A DNA stretch of 64,000 nt from Myxococcus stipitatus (GTDB taxonomy: Bacteria > Myxococcota > Myxococcia > Myxococcales > Myxococcaceae): positions 6,448,001 through 6,512,000 of the forward strand of contig NZ_CP102770.1 in assembly GCF_038561935.1 (NCBI RefSeq). The letters run 5' to 3'. The translations under genes were made by a program, and so were the position numbers. Below the pieces are notes generated by a model, which did not search any database, was not told where the DNA came from, and was given only the letters and a program-made list of their open reading frames with translations. Position 1 is the stretch's first letter. Every line of letters begins with the position of its first letter. Positions 25,824 to 34,223 of this stretch are shown one piece after another.

Positions 25824-26989
25824 TACAGTCCCTCCAGGTACGCGACCAGCTCCGACGAATACCGAAGCTGCATCAACAACTCCGCGCGGCGCGACTCATC
25901 CAGCGACGCGAACACATCCGCCAGGAGCGAGAGGTCCTGGTTGATGGCCCCCAGCCGCTGCGAGACATCGCCCGCGAGCTCGTCCGCGTCGATCTCCTCC
26001 TCGACGCCCTCGGGTGCCAGCGAGTCCTCGGTGGCGAGCGCCTTGGCGAGCATGTCCGCCACGGCCGCGCTCAGGCGCCCCTGGGACTCCAGCTGCGCGC
26101 GCTTGGCCTCCAGCACTTCCGGGTCCACGGGCGTGGCGTGGATGGCCTCCGCCAGCGACATGAGGAGCGCGTCCTCGTCGGACAGGTCCGTGTGGACACG
26201 CGCCTGCACCGCGTCCCGCTTGAGGAAGCGCAGCGCCGCCACGCGCCGGAAGCCGCACACCAACTGGTAGCGCTCGCCACCCCGAGGCCGCACGTCCACG
26301 GGGAACAGCTGCCCCAGCCGAGCGATGTCCGTCGCCAGCCCGGACACGTCACCCTCCGGACGGAGGCGATGACCCACGTCGTCCTCGAGCCGCTCCAACG
26401 GCATCAGGACCGTCACCACGCGCCCCGCGAGCCGCTGCTCGGGAGCGGCCAGCAGCTCCAGTCCCGGCTCCTCATCGGCCTCCGAGGCATCGGACTCCGG
26501 CTCCGATTGCGCCTCGGACTCCGGGGACGGGGCCTCCGCCGACGCCGCGGCCTGCGTCGCAGGCTCTTCGGCCCGCGCCTCCGAGACAGGGGCCTCCTCG
26601 GTCCGCGCCTCCGGCTTCGGCTCCCCGCTGGAGTCTCCGGACTCCGGGGGGGACTTCACCTGGGACTCTTCCGACGAACCCACCGACGACTCCATGGTCC
26701 GCTCGGGCTCGCCCGCGCCGGGCGCCCCTTCCGCGGCGACTCCGTGGGACTCCACCGAGCCTCCCTCTGGCGATGCACCGCTCGCGTCCGTCGACGTGGC
26801 GGATGAGGAGCCTGGCTCCCCTTCCCCACCGTCGACACGCGCGGGTGCCGCGAACGAGGGCTCGCCCTGCGCGGCGACTTCGGAGCCACCGTCGCCACGC
26901 GCCGAAATCGCCTCGGGTGCCGACGACGAGCCACCCTCCGGAGACCCCGGCATCCCTTCCTCTCCGTCAACCCTGTGCTCGGCGTCCAT
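25823..26989 (-). CDS. padC: PadC-like ParB/Srx-fold adaptor of the bactofilin scaffold
   Basis: 388 residues. Residues 1–~180 are acidic, Ser/Glu/Pro-rich and surely disordered. Residues ~188–300 form a ParB/Srx-like domain ([45 protein letters not shown]); CGFRRVAA at 245–252 stands where ParB has its GERRxRA CTP-binding box. No helix-turn-helix DNA-binding domain follows, unlike true ParB; instead an acidic helical tail ends the protein. In M. xanthus, PadC links ParA to the BacNOP bactofilin filament that holds chromosome origins near the poles, and its ParB-like domain was shown to bind CTP (recalled literature). Identity here rests on domain, tail and placement directly after bacP. Confidence 0.88.
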   Translation of the reverse strand: MDAEHRVDGEEGMPGSPEGGSSSAPEAISARGDGGSEVAAQGEPSFAAPARVDGGEGEPGSSSATSTDASGASPEGGSVESHGVAAEGAPGAGEPERTMESSVGSSEESQVKSPPESGDSSGEPKPEARTEEAPVSEARAEEPATQAAASAEAPSPESEAQSEPESDASEADEEPGLELLAAPEQRLAGRVVTVLMPLERLEDDVGHRLRPEGDVSGLATDIARLGQLFPVDVRPRGGERYQLVCGFRRVAALRFLKRDAVQARVHTDLSDEDALLMSLAEAIHATPVDPEVLEAKRAQLESQGRLSAAVADMLAKALATEDSLAPEGVEEEIDADELAGDVSQRLGAINQDLSLLADVFASLDESRRAELLMQLRYSSELVAYLEGL

Positions 26990-27050
26990 GGTGGCACCCC
27001 TGTTTCGCGGACTCCCACGCCGCCTGCTCCGGCGGCGCGGGATGTGCGCT

Positions 27051-27743
27051 CTAGCGGGTCTTCTTCTTCACCACGACCTTCTTCTTGGCGCCAGCACCCA
27101 CTGAGAAGGGCGTTGGCGGCTCGGCAGAAGTCGTCTGCTCCACGGGCGGGGCGGCCGGACGCGACTCAACCCGAGGGGGCGGAGGCGGCGGCAGCGGCTT
27201 GCTCGCGGGGCGGGCGGGAGTCGTGGGCGTCGGCGCCGACGGGCGCGAGGCCGCGGGAGGCGGCGGCGGACGCGGCGGCGTGGGCGTGGCGGGACGCGCG
27301 GGAACGGCGCTGGGGCGCGCTGGGGCCGTCGTCGGACGCGTCACCGCGGCGGGACGCGCCACCACCGGGCGCTCCGACGGCAGACGGCCGGGCTCCACGT
27401 CACCCATGTCCACGCGGCCGCGGAAGCTGGCGCCGTCCACGATGATGACGCGCGGGGCGTGGATGTCCCCGACCATGCGTCCCTCGCGGGTCAGCTCCAC
27501 GCTCTCCGTGGCGTTGATGTTGCCCACCACCACGCCACTGACGATGGCGTTGCGCACCGCGACGTTGGCCTTCACCACGCCCGACGGCTCCACGATGAGG
27601 GTACGGCTGAGCGTCAGCTCGCCCTCCACGCGGCCTCGAACCGTGAGGTCCTCATCGCCCGTCAACCGACCGCTGATGAGGATGGAAGGCCCCACCACGG
27701 TGTTGTTGACGATCTCGTTGCTCAGCTCCTTCGGGGTGGCCAC
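27051..27743 (-). CDS. bacP: Bactofilin BacP (with long basic/proline-rich tail)
   Basis: 230 residues. Residues ~12–115 are a bactofilin beta-helix ([57 protein letters not shown]) with the regular G-x-I/V repeats of the family. The rest is an Ala/Pro-rich tail of ~110 residues ending in [11 protein letters not shown], a strongly basic end that could bind acidic partners such as PadC or the SgmX/SofG polarity proteins described for BacP in M. xanthus. GTG start, three bases after the bacO stop. The tail distinguishes it from the two short bactofilins upstream. Confidence 0.93.
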   Translation of the reverse strand: MATPKELSNEIVNNTVVGPSILISGRLTGDEDLTVRGRVEGELTLSRTLIVEPSGVVKANVAVRNAIVSGVVVGNINATESVELTREGRMVGDIHAPRVIIVDGASFRGRVDMGDVEPGRLPSERPVVARPAAVTRPTTAPARPSAVPARPATPTPPRPPPPPAASRPSAPTPTTPARPASKPLPPPPPPRVESRPAAPPVEQTTSAEPPTPFSVGAGAKKKVVVKKKTR

Positions 27744-27746
27744 GAA

Positions 27747-28070
27747 TCAGCGCTCCTTCATGTCCATGTCGACGTTGCCCTTGAAGGAGGCGCCGTCGGC
27801 GATGAGGATGCGCGGCGCCTTGATGTCGCCCACCACGCGGCAGTCCGTCTTCAGCTCCACCTTGTCGCTGGCGACGATGTTGCCCGTCACCTTGCCGCCA
27901 ATCTCCACGTTCTGCGTCTCGATGTCCGCCTCGACGACGCCACTGCCCTCCACGTAGAGGCTCTCCTTGAGGGAGATCTTCCCCTTCACGGTGCCCTGGA
28001 TGACCAGGTCCTCGTCTCCGGAAATCTCTCCGTCGATGACGATGCTCGAACCGATGACCGTATTCGCCAT
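27747..28070 (-). CDS. bacO: Bactofilin BacO
   Basis: A 107-residue minimal bactofilin: an almost pure beta-helix domain (VIGSSIVIDGEISGDEDLVI, VEIGGKVTGNIVASDKVEL, DIKAPRILIADGASFKGNV) with very short ends. Bactofilins polymerise without nucleotide into cytoplasmic filaments on the membrane. ATG 28070 is the natural start (MANTVIGSS); the open frame upstream overlaps bacN in a different frame. It lies 55 bases from bacN and three bases from bacP. Probably co-polymerises with its neighbours. Confidence 0.93.
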   Translation of the reverse strand: MANTVIGSSIVIDGEISGDEDLVIQGTVKGKISLKESLYVEGSGVVEADIETQNVEIGGKVTGNIVASDKVELKTDCRVVGDIKAPRILIADGASFKGNVDMDMKER

Positions 28071-28125
28071 GAGTGTAGTCCGCCCTCTCGAAAGGTGTAT
28101 GCCGCGGCCACCCGCGGCGTGAGCT

Positions 28126-28467
28126 TCAGATGTCGTCCGGCAGCCGGACGTCCATCTCGATGGAGCCGTTGAACACGGCACCGTCCTCGATGACGATGCG
28201 CGGCGCCTTGATGTCGCCGGCCACCTTGGCCGAAGCGTTGATGGCCACGCGGGTCGAGGCATCGATGTTGCCGCTGGCCTCGCCGTTGATGGTCAACTCC
28301 TCGGCCCGGATGTCCGCCTGCACCTTGCCGGTGCTCTCGATGGTGAGGTGGTTCTTCAGGGCAATCTGCCCCTCCACCCGACCCTCGATGACAAGGTCCC
28401 CACCACCCGTGAGGCTTCCCTTGATGACGATGCCCTTGCCGATGATGCCCGTTTCACCCTGTGCCAT
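28126..28467 (-). CDS. bacN: Bactofilin BacN
   Basis: 113 residues, again mainly a beta-helix domain (GIIGKGIVIKGSLTGGGDLVI, LTINGEASGNIDASTRVAI, DIKAPRIVIEDGAVFNGSI). Starts at ATG 28467 and ends with the acidic DVRLPDDI. It heads the bacN-O-P-padC-pyrE-lipoprotein run. The first bactofilin gene lies 55 bases after the hydrolase gene, so transcription may begin further upstream. Confidence 0.93.
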   Translation of the reverse strand: MAQGETGIIGKGIVIKGSLTGGGDLVIEGRVEGQIALKNHLTIESTGKVQADIRAEELTINGEASGNIDASTRVAINASAKVAGDIKAPRIVIEDGAVFNGSIEMDVRLPDDI

Positions 28468-28522
28468 GCGGTGACCTCACCCAGAGCCTGCTCCTTCCGA
28501 GGAGCCGGCTGCCTTGATTATG

Positions 28523-29362
28523 TCAGAGATGCGCGGAGATCCAGCCGGAGATATCCCGGAACACTTCACCGCGCCCCACCTCGTTGAGCGGCTCGTGCTT
28601 CATGCCCGGGTACTCCTTGAACTTCTTGTCCGCCGAACCCGCCGTCTCGAAGAACACCCGCGCCGCCGCCGGAGCGGCGACTCCGTCCTCCGCGCCGCAG
28701 AGCACGAACAGCGGGACTTGAATCTTCGGCGCCAGCAACATCGCCTCCGCCTGCGCCTTGGTGGACTCGATGAACCAGCGCGGCGTGGCGATGGACAGGT
28801 AGAGCGGGTCTTCCTTCGTGGCGCGCTGGACCTCGGGGTCGCGCGTCAGGTCCTCCACCTTGAGGCCGGAGGCGATGCCCAGCCAGGGCACCAGCGCTCC
28901 CGCGGCGCGCGCCGCCATCACCTTCACGGCGGGGGGGGTGATGGCCAGCTTGAAGTACGGCCCCGACAGCACCAGTCCAGACAGCCCCTCCACGGTGCGA
29001 GCCCCCGCCCAGTGCGCCGCCATGAGGCCACCGTGGCTGTGGGCCAGGGCGAACGTCTTGAGTCCACCGGCCGCGCCACGCACGCGCTCCCAGAAGACCT
29101 CCAGGTCGTCGACGTAGTGCGGCCACTTCTCGCAGTAGGCGCGGCGGCCCTCGGCGCGGCCATGGCCCCGGTAGTCGAAGCCGTGCACCGCGAAGCCGTC
29201 CGCCACGAGGGCGTCCGTCACGTACTGGTAGCGGCCGAAGTGGTCTCCATAGCCATGCACCACCGCGACGTGTGCACGCGGCTGGGAGTCCGGGAGATGG
29301 GTCTTCCAGAAGAGCCGGGTGCCATCCCTGCTGGTGAAATAGCCCTCGTCGATGCGAGCCAT
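28523..29362 (-). CDS. Alpha/beta hydrolase (monoacylglycerol lipase-like)
   Basis: 279 residues, serine hydrolase fold of the lysophospholipase/monoacylglycerol lipase group (Hydrolase_4). HGYGDHFGRY is the oxyanion loop, AHSHGG carries the nucleophile Ser (Ala replaces the usual first Gly of G-x-S-x-G), CGAEDGVAAP supplies the Asp and GMKHEPLNE the His, so the catalytic triad is complete. FDYRGHGRAEGRR is typical of the group. No signal peptide; cytoplasmic. It follows a TPR protein by 12 bases and precedes bacN. Substrate is likely a lipid ester but is unproven. Confidence 0.88.
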   Translation of the reverse strand: MARIDEGYFTSRDGTRLFWKTHLPDSQPRAHVAVVHGYGDHFGRYQYVTDALVADGFAVHGFDYRGHGRAEGRRAYCEKWPHYVDDLEVFWERVRGAAGGLKTFALAHSHGGLMAAHWAGARTVEGLSGLVLSGPYFKLAITPPAVKVMAARAAGALVPWLGIASGLKVEDLTRDPEVQRATKEDPLYLSIATPRWFIESTKAQAEAMLLAPKIQVPLFVLCGAEDGVAAPAAARVFFETAGSADKKFKEYPGMKHEPLNEVGRGEVFRDISGWISAHL

Positions 29363-29374
29363 AGGGCTAGCAAC

Positions 29375-31252
29375 TTAGCGGCCCGCCGCACCCATGGATA
29401 GCGCCTTGAGCTTGCGCTCCAGCGTCTCCCGCTGCCCCAGGGGCTCGGCCGACTCGGGATCCAACGCCAACACCTCCAGCGCCCGGCGCCAGACTCCGGC
29501 GGCGTCCTCCCTTCGGGAGGCGCGCTGATAGGCGTCCCCCAGGTGCTCGAGGATGACGGGCTCGTCCGGAGCCAGCGACACCGCGCGCTCCAGCGCCTCC
29601 ACCGCGCGCGGGTAGTCCCCTCGCCGGAAGTAGACCCACCCGAGGGAATCCAGGAAGGCGCCGTCATCGGGGCGCAGCTCCAGCGCGCGAAGCACCAGCC
29701 GCTCGGCCTCGTCCAGGTCCTTCCCCGACTGCGCCAGGAGGTAGCCCAGGAAGTTGAGGGCGGAGGCGTGGTCCGGCTCCACGGCGAGCACGGCCCGCAT
29801 GCGCGCCTGGGCCCCCGCAAGGTCTCCGTGCCGCTCGCAGGCCGCGCCCAGCACGTAGAGCAGGGACTGGTCCCGAGGCGTCCGCGTCACGGCGTCGTTC
29901 AGCAGCGCGACCGCCTCGCCACCCCTCCCCTGGCGATGCAACGTGCCCGCGAGCGCGTCGTACAGCGAGGCCGAGACGCCTCGGGCCAGGCCCTCCTTCA
30001 GCAAGGACTCCGCGCGGGAGGGCGAGCCTCCTCGCTCGAGGGCGCGCGCGTACTCGGCACGCACCTCCAGGTCGTCCGGAGCGGCCTGGAACGCGGCCCG
30101 CAGGAGCGACAGGGCCGAGGCGTGCTGTCCCGCCAGCGACAGGCACCGGGCACGACGCACCCGGGCATCGGCGAAGACGTCCGAGCCCTCCGGCACCGCG
30201 GCGAAGTCCTCCGCCGCGTCCGCGAAGCGCCGCATCTTCTCGCGCACCAGGCCCGAGTAGTACGCCAGCCGAGGCTCCTGGCCATTCGAGGCACGTGCCG
30301 CCGCGAGGACAGCCACCGCGGCATCCGGCTCCCGCCCGGACAGGTAGATGAAGGCCACCCGGACCGCCGTCTCCGGCTCTCTCGACAGCGACAGGAGCCG
30401 GTCCAGATACGCCCGAGCCCGCACCAGCGAGCCCGCCTTCAGCGCCGAGCGCCCCGCCGCCAGCAGCACCTCCTCGCTGTCCGGCTCACGCTCCAAGGCA
30501 CGCGCCAGCGTCTCCTCCGAGCGCGCGGGGCGGCCGGTCTCCTCGTACAGCTTCGCCAAGGTCCCCAGCACCTCCACGTCGCCCGGGTCCCTGGTGGCGG
30601 CCTCCTTCAGCAGCCGCTCCGCGCGGAGGATGTCGCCGCGCTCGGCCAGGGCCAGGCCCAGCCTCCGGTAGCCAGACGCCTCTCCTGGAAGGGCTCGGGC
30701 CAGGGAGTCCACCACCCGCACGGCCTCGGCCACGGAGCCGGTCTCCAGGTAGAGCTGCGCGAGCACCAGATAGGCTTCCGGCTCGCGGGGCTTGAGCGCC
30801 ATGGCCCGCCGCAGGTGCAGCCGGGCCCGGGTGAAGCGGCCCGACTCCAGGAGGACGCGGCCCAGCAGGACGTGCGCCGAGTAGTACGCGGGAGAGCGCT
30901 CGACGGCGCGGCGCAGCTCGCGCTCCGCCTTGTCCAGGTCTCCCAGCCGCGCGTACTCCTCCGCCAGCCGGGTGAGCAGCAGTGGGTGCCCATCGTTCGT
31001 GGCCAGCGCCAACCTCAGCGAGTCCACCGCGGCCCGGTGGTTTCCCGCGTGGTGCGCCAGCCGGGCGCGCAGGAACTGGGTGTAGCTGGACGAGGAGGAG
31101 AAGGCCCCCTCGTCCGACGCCGCCGCGTCCATCGCCTCGCGCATCGCCTCCCGGTCCACGCGCGGACGCCGAGGCGAGGGCGCCGCCGCGACGGCCCCAG
31201 GCGCCCACAGGGCGGCGAGCAGGAGGAAGGCGAGGAGACGGGAGGAGCTCAC
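29375..31252 (-). CDS. Exported TPR-repeat protein
   Basis: 625 residues. Signal peptide at 1–~23 (LLAFLLLAALWAPGAVAA), then a stretch of about fifteen tetratricopeptide repeats covering nearly all the protein (for example EPEAYLVLAQLYLETGSVAEA and ALNFLGYLLAQSGKDLDEAE). Such all-helical solenoids bind proteins; in the periplasm they often belong to envelope or secretion assemblies. Similar to long TPR proteins common in myxobacteria. GTG start at 31252 without a strong ribosome site. Between the hybrid kinase and the hydrolase, same strand; partner unknown. Confidence 0.8.
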   Translation of the reverse strand: MSSSRLLAFLLLAALWAPGAVAAAPSPRRPRVDREAMREAMDAAASDEGAFSSSSSYTQFLRARLAHHAGNHRAAVDSLRLALATNDGHPLLLTRLAEEYARLGDLDKAERELRRAVERSPAYYSAHVLLGRVLLESGRFTRARLHLRRAMALKPREPEAYLVLAQLYLETGSVAEAVRVVDSLARALPGEASGYRRLGLALAERGDILRAERLLKEAATRDPGDVEVLGTLAKLYEETGRPARSEETLARALEREPDSEEVLLAAGRSALKAGSLVRARAYLDRLLSLSREPETAVRVAFIYLSGREPDAAVAVLAAARASNGQEPRLAYYSGLVREKMRRFADAAEDFAAVPEGSDVFADARVRRARCLSLAGQHASALSLLRAAFQAAPDDLEVRAEYARALERGGSPSRAESLLKEGLARGVSASLYDALAGTLHRQGRGGEAVALLNDAVTRTPRDQSLLYVLGAACERHGDLAGAQARMRAVLAVEPDHASALNFLGYLLAQSGKDLDEAERLVLRALELRPDDGAFLDSLGWVYFRRGDYPRAVEALERAVSLAPDEPVILEHLGDAYQRASRREDAAGVWRRALEVLALDPESAEPLGQRETLERKLKALSMGAAGR

Positions 31253-31295
31253 GCGAGACGAAGTCTAGCGCGGCCCCATCCCGCGTGCAGGCGGC

Positions 31296-33815
31296 TCAGC
31301 CCTCATCCGGAGGCGGTGCCCCCAGCTTCTCCAGCAGCTGCTCCACCGAGTCACTGTCCTGGCTCACATCCGCCACGGCCGAGCGGTATTCGGTGTCCGT
31401 CACCTTTTCCACATCCGGCAGCAGCCGGCTGATGACGTTGCGCGCCGCTTCCGCGTTGCACTCCGGGAGGACCACCACGAAGACGCCGCCTCCCAGGTGG
31501 GAGATGGCATCCGGGTGCCGCACCCGCTTGCGCATGACGTCCGCGATGTTGCCCGGAATCGACTCCACCGGCCGGTCCGGACGCAGCACCGCCAGGCTCA
31601 AGGCCCGGAGGTAACGCCGGCTGCGCGCCAGTTCCTGCTCCAGCCGCAGCAGAAGGCCCCGGCGGTCATGAAGCCCCGTGGCCGGATCGCTGCCCGTGCG
31701 CCGCTGGAGCGCCGGCTGCGCCTTCTCGCGCTCCATCTGCTCGCGTTCACCCTGCCGCAGCTTGAGCGCGCGGTCCGTGCGGTTGAGCAGCTCCACCGCG
31801 TTGAATGGCTTGCTCATGTAGTCCACGGCGCCCAGGTTGAGCGAGCGGACCTTCTCCGCGACGCCCTGGTGCGCGGACAGCAGGATGACGGGGATGTTCG
31901 CCGTGTCGGACGACGACTTCAGCGCCATGGCCGCGTCCAGACCATCCAGCTTGGGCAGGAACACGTCCATCACCACCAGGTCCGGACGCTGCGCACGCGC
32001 ACGCGCCAGGCCCTCCGCGCCATCCCGCGCCACCTCCACGCGGTACTTCGAGCGCAGCACCTCCGACAGCACGGCGGCGATCTCCGGCTCGTCCTCCACC
32101 ACCAGCACGCGAGGCTGCTCGTGGAGCGTCGCCGTCGCGACGGGCGGGCGGGGGTTGCGCGGCGCTTCCTGCGCCAGCGGCAGCGTGAAGACGAAGAGGC
32201 AGCCGTGCTCCGGCGGGCTCTCCGCCCAGATTTCGCCGCCGTGCAGCTCCACGAACTCCTTGCAGATGGCGAGCCCCAGCCCCGTGCCCTTGCCGCCGTG
32301 ACGGTAGCGGTCGAACACCAGGTGCAGCTCGTCCTGGGGGATGCCCACGCCGTCGTCCTGCACGGTCACCTTCGCCGCGTCGCCGTCCGGACGGCCCAGG
32401 CGCCGCGTGGACACCACCACCTCTCCGGCGTCGCGCGCGTGGTGGATGGCGTTGGTGATGAGGTTCTGGAGCACCTCGTGCAGCTTCACCTCGTCGCCGA
32501 TGAGCATCAGGCTGTCGGGGCAGTCCGCCCGGAGCACCACGCCGCGCTCGGCGGCGAGAATCTCCAGCTCGTTGACGGCATCGCGGCACAGCTGCGCGAC
32601 GTCCAGCACGCGAGGCTCGATGGACAGCCGCGCGGCCTCGCCCTTGCCCTTCTCGAGAAGCGACTCCACCAGGCCGAGGATCTTCTTGCCCTGGCGGATC
32701 ATCGCCTCCGCGGACTGCTTCTGCTGGGACTCCAGCGGCCCTTCCAGCAGGAGGCGGCCATGGCCCAGGAGCACCTGGAGCGGCGCGCGCAGGTCGTGGC
32801 TCACCACCGCGATGATCTCGTCCTTGAGGCGGTTGAGTTCCTTGAGCCGGCGGTTGGCCTCGAGCAGCTCGTGGTACCGCTCCACGTAGGCCATCTCCAG
32901 ATCTTCGCGCTTCTTCTTCACCGCCGTGTGCAGCCGCGCGTTGCGGATGGAGTTGGCCAGCACGCCCGCCACGGCCTGCGTGAACTCCTGCTCATCCCGG
33001 CCGAACGACGCATCCATGCGCGAGACGCGCAGGAACAGCGCGCCCAGCAGGTCGTCCTGGCAGATGAGCGGCTGGACGAGGATGGACTTCACGCCCAGGG
33101 GCACGATGGAGGTGCGCACCTCCGCCATCAGCGGATCCCTCTGAGCCTCCTCGATGAGCACCGGCTCGCGCGTCTCGAGCGCACGGCGCAGCTCCGGATA
33201 GCGCGCCACCTCGATGTCGAGCTGGACGAGGCTGGGGTCCTCCTGCGTCGCCACCACCTTGCCCGTGCGAGCGTGGCTGCCCTCCACCAGCACCACCGAG
33301 CACCGGTCCGTCCCGGTGACGCGGCCCACCTTGTCCACCGCGATGCGGAGAATCTCCTCCAGCTCCAGCGAGCTGGTGGCCGCCTGGGTGATTTCCAGCA
33401 GCATGCCCATGCGCAGCCGGACGCGCTCCTCGCGGTCCTTCAGGCGACCCGCCCGCAGCGCCGCCTCCAGGCGGGGAACGACTTCGTCCGCGCCGCGAAT
33501 CCAGTCATCCACCGCCAGGCGCTTGAAGGCCTCCGCCGAGCGCGAGCGGCCCACGTCCACCACCACGGGCAACCGCTGGAGGCGCTCCACCCGACGCAGG
33601 GACTCCAGCAGCTCTCCAGCGCGCTTGGCCGTCACCGACAGGAGGACGACCTCCGGCTGCAACGCATCCGCCAGCTCCGCCAGGCCACTCTCGCGTTCGG
33701 CCGTCGCGCAGTGGTAGCCGCTCGCCGTCAGCCGCTCCATCAGGGCGTCGCCGGATTCCTTCCCGGCCACCACCAGCACGCGTCCCCGCTGCTCCGCCTG
33801 CATCTCGACTCTCAC
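31296..33815 (-). CDS. Hybrid sensor histidine kinase (pseudo-REC–GAF–HisKA–HATPase–REC–degenerate GGDEF)
   Basis: 839 residues, no membrane segment. Order: a receiver-like domain (~12–120) lacking the phospho-Asp (VVLLSVT has Ser); GAF (~135–300); a coiled coil; HisKA with phospho-acceptor in VVSHDLRAPLQ (H340); HATPase with NLITNAIHHA, DDGVGIP and GKGTGLGLAICKE; a full receiver with VVMDVFLP (D617) and MSKPF; and a GGDEF-like end that begins DPATGLHDRRG but has GGGVF in place of GG(D/E)EF, so it cannot make c-di-GMP. Start GTG 33815 has GAGG six bases upstream; ATG 33803 is the alternative. Cytoplasmic phosphorelay protein, signal unknown. Confidence 0.88.
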   Translation of the reverse strand: MRVEMQAEQRGRVLVVAGKESGDALMERLTASGYHCATAERESGLAELADALQPEVVLLSVTAKRAGELLESLRRVERLQRLPVVVDVGRSRSAEAFKRLAVDDWIRGADEVVPRLEAALRAGRLKDREERVRLRMGMLLEITQAATSSLELEEILRIAVDKVGRVTGTDRCSVVLVEGSHARTGKVVATQEDPSLVQLDIEVARYPELRRALETREPVLIEEAQRDPLMAEVRTSIVPLGVKSILVQPLICQDDLLGALFLRVSRMDASFGRDEQEFTQAVAGVLANSIRNARLHTAVKKKREDLEMAYVERYHELLEANRRLKELNRLKDEIIAVVSHDLRAPLQVLLGHGRLLLEGPLESQQKQSAEAMIRQGKKILGLVESLLEKGKGEAARLSIEPRVLDVAQLCRDAVNELEILAAERGVVLRADCPDSLMLIGDEVKLHEVLQNLITNAIHHARDAGEVVVSTRRLGRPDGDAAKVTVQDDGVGIPQDELHLVFDRYRHGGKGTGLGLAICKEFVELHGGEIWAESPPEHGCLFVFTLPLAQEAPRNPRPPVATATLHEQPRVLVVEDEPEIAAVLSEVLRSKYRVEVARDGAEGLARARAQRPDLVVMDVFLPKLDGLDAAMALKSSSDTANIPVILLSAHQGVAEKVRSLNLGAVDYMSKPFNAVELLNRTDRALKLRQGEREQMEREKAQPALQRRTGSDPATGLHDRRGLLLRLEQELARSRRYLRALSLAVLRPDRPVESIPGNIADVMRKRVRHPDAISHLGGGVFVVVLPECNAEAARNVISRLLPDVEKVTDTEYRSAVADVSQDSDSVEQLLEKLGAPPPDEG

Positions 33816-33913
33816 AGTGAACCTCGCACCTGGGCATCCCTGATCGGGACACGCTGGGGAGGCTGCAAAAACCCGTTGAATGCGTAAGGGTTCATGGTTC
33901 GGATCCCGATCAT
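33812..33913 (-). CDS. Possible 33-residue leader ORF coupled to the kinase gene
   Basis: A short open frame from ATG 33913 (MIGIRTMNPYAFNGF…) ending with TGA at 33812, which overlaps the kinase GTG by four bases (GTGA), the same coupling pattern seen at many junctions in this window. Its codons have fewer G/C third positions than genes nearby, and no convincing ribosome site precedes it. It may be noise, a remnant of a longer gene, or a real coupling leader. I do not recognise the peptide. Confidence 0.2.
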   Translation of the reverse strand: MIGIRTMNPYAFNGFLQPPQRVPIRDAQVRGSL

Positions 33914-34223
33914 GCCGCCGTTCACGTCCGTGAGCCAGAGCGGCGCACACCCCGGGGCAACGAAGACTGAGAGTGCGGACCCGGAGGCGCCATGCCCCTC
34001 GTGGCTTTCCCGCAGGGATGCCCCTTGACGAACGCGTGAGTCTCCAAGGCCGTCGCCTGGTCGCCTCCCGTCCATTCGAGCATTCGTTCTCCGCGCATGG
34101 GACGGGCCGGCTATCACGTCGCGAGCCTCAGGAGGACGCCAATCGTCCCGGACCCAGGCTCCGGGTGCGATTCTGGAGGGGGTTGATGCCGGGAATGGTG
34201 CGAGCAAGGTAGAGTGCGGTGCC
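33914..34223. other. Intergenic region, divergent promoters
   Basis: About 310 bases between the kinase leader and the lipoprotein gene that starts at 34224. Base composition is slightly more even than in coding DNA. The minus-strand frame stays open through it but without coding character. It must hold the promoters of the lipoprotein gene (plus) and the kinase–TPR–hydrolase genes (minus). I see no clear hairpin or repeat. Confidence 0.5.

Noticed and set aside
25823-26989. A true chromosome-segregation ParB
   Set aside because: The ParB/Srx domain is present but the helix-turn-helix and dimerisation domains are missing, and no parA or parS cluster adjoins; PadC fits better.
31296-31700. 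An active diguanylate cyclase at the C-terminus of the hybrid kinase
   Set aside because: The GG(D/E)EF site reads GGGVF, so catalysis is not possible; only the fold seems retained.
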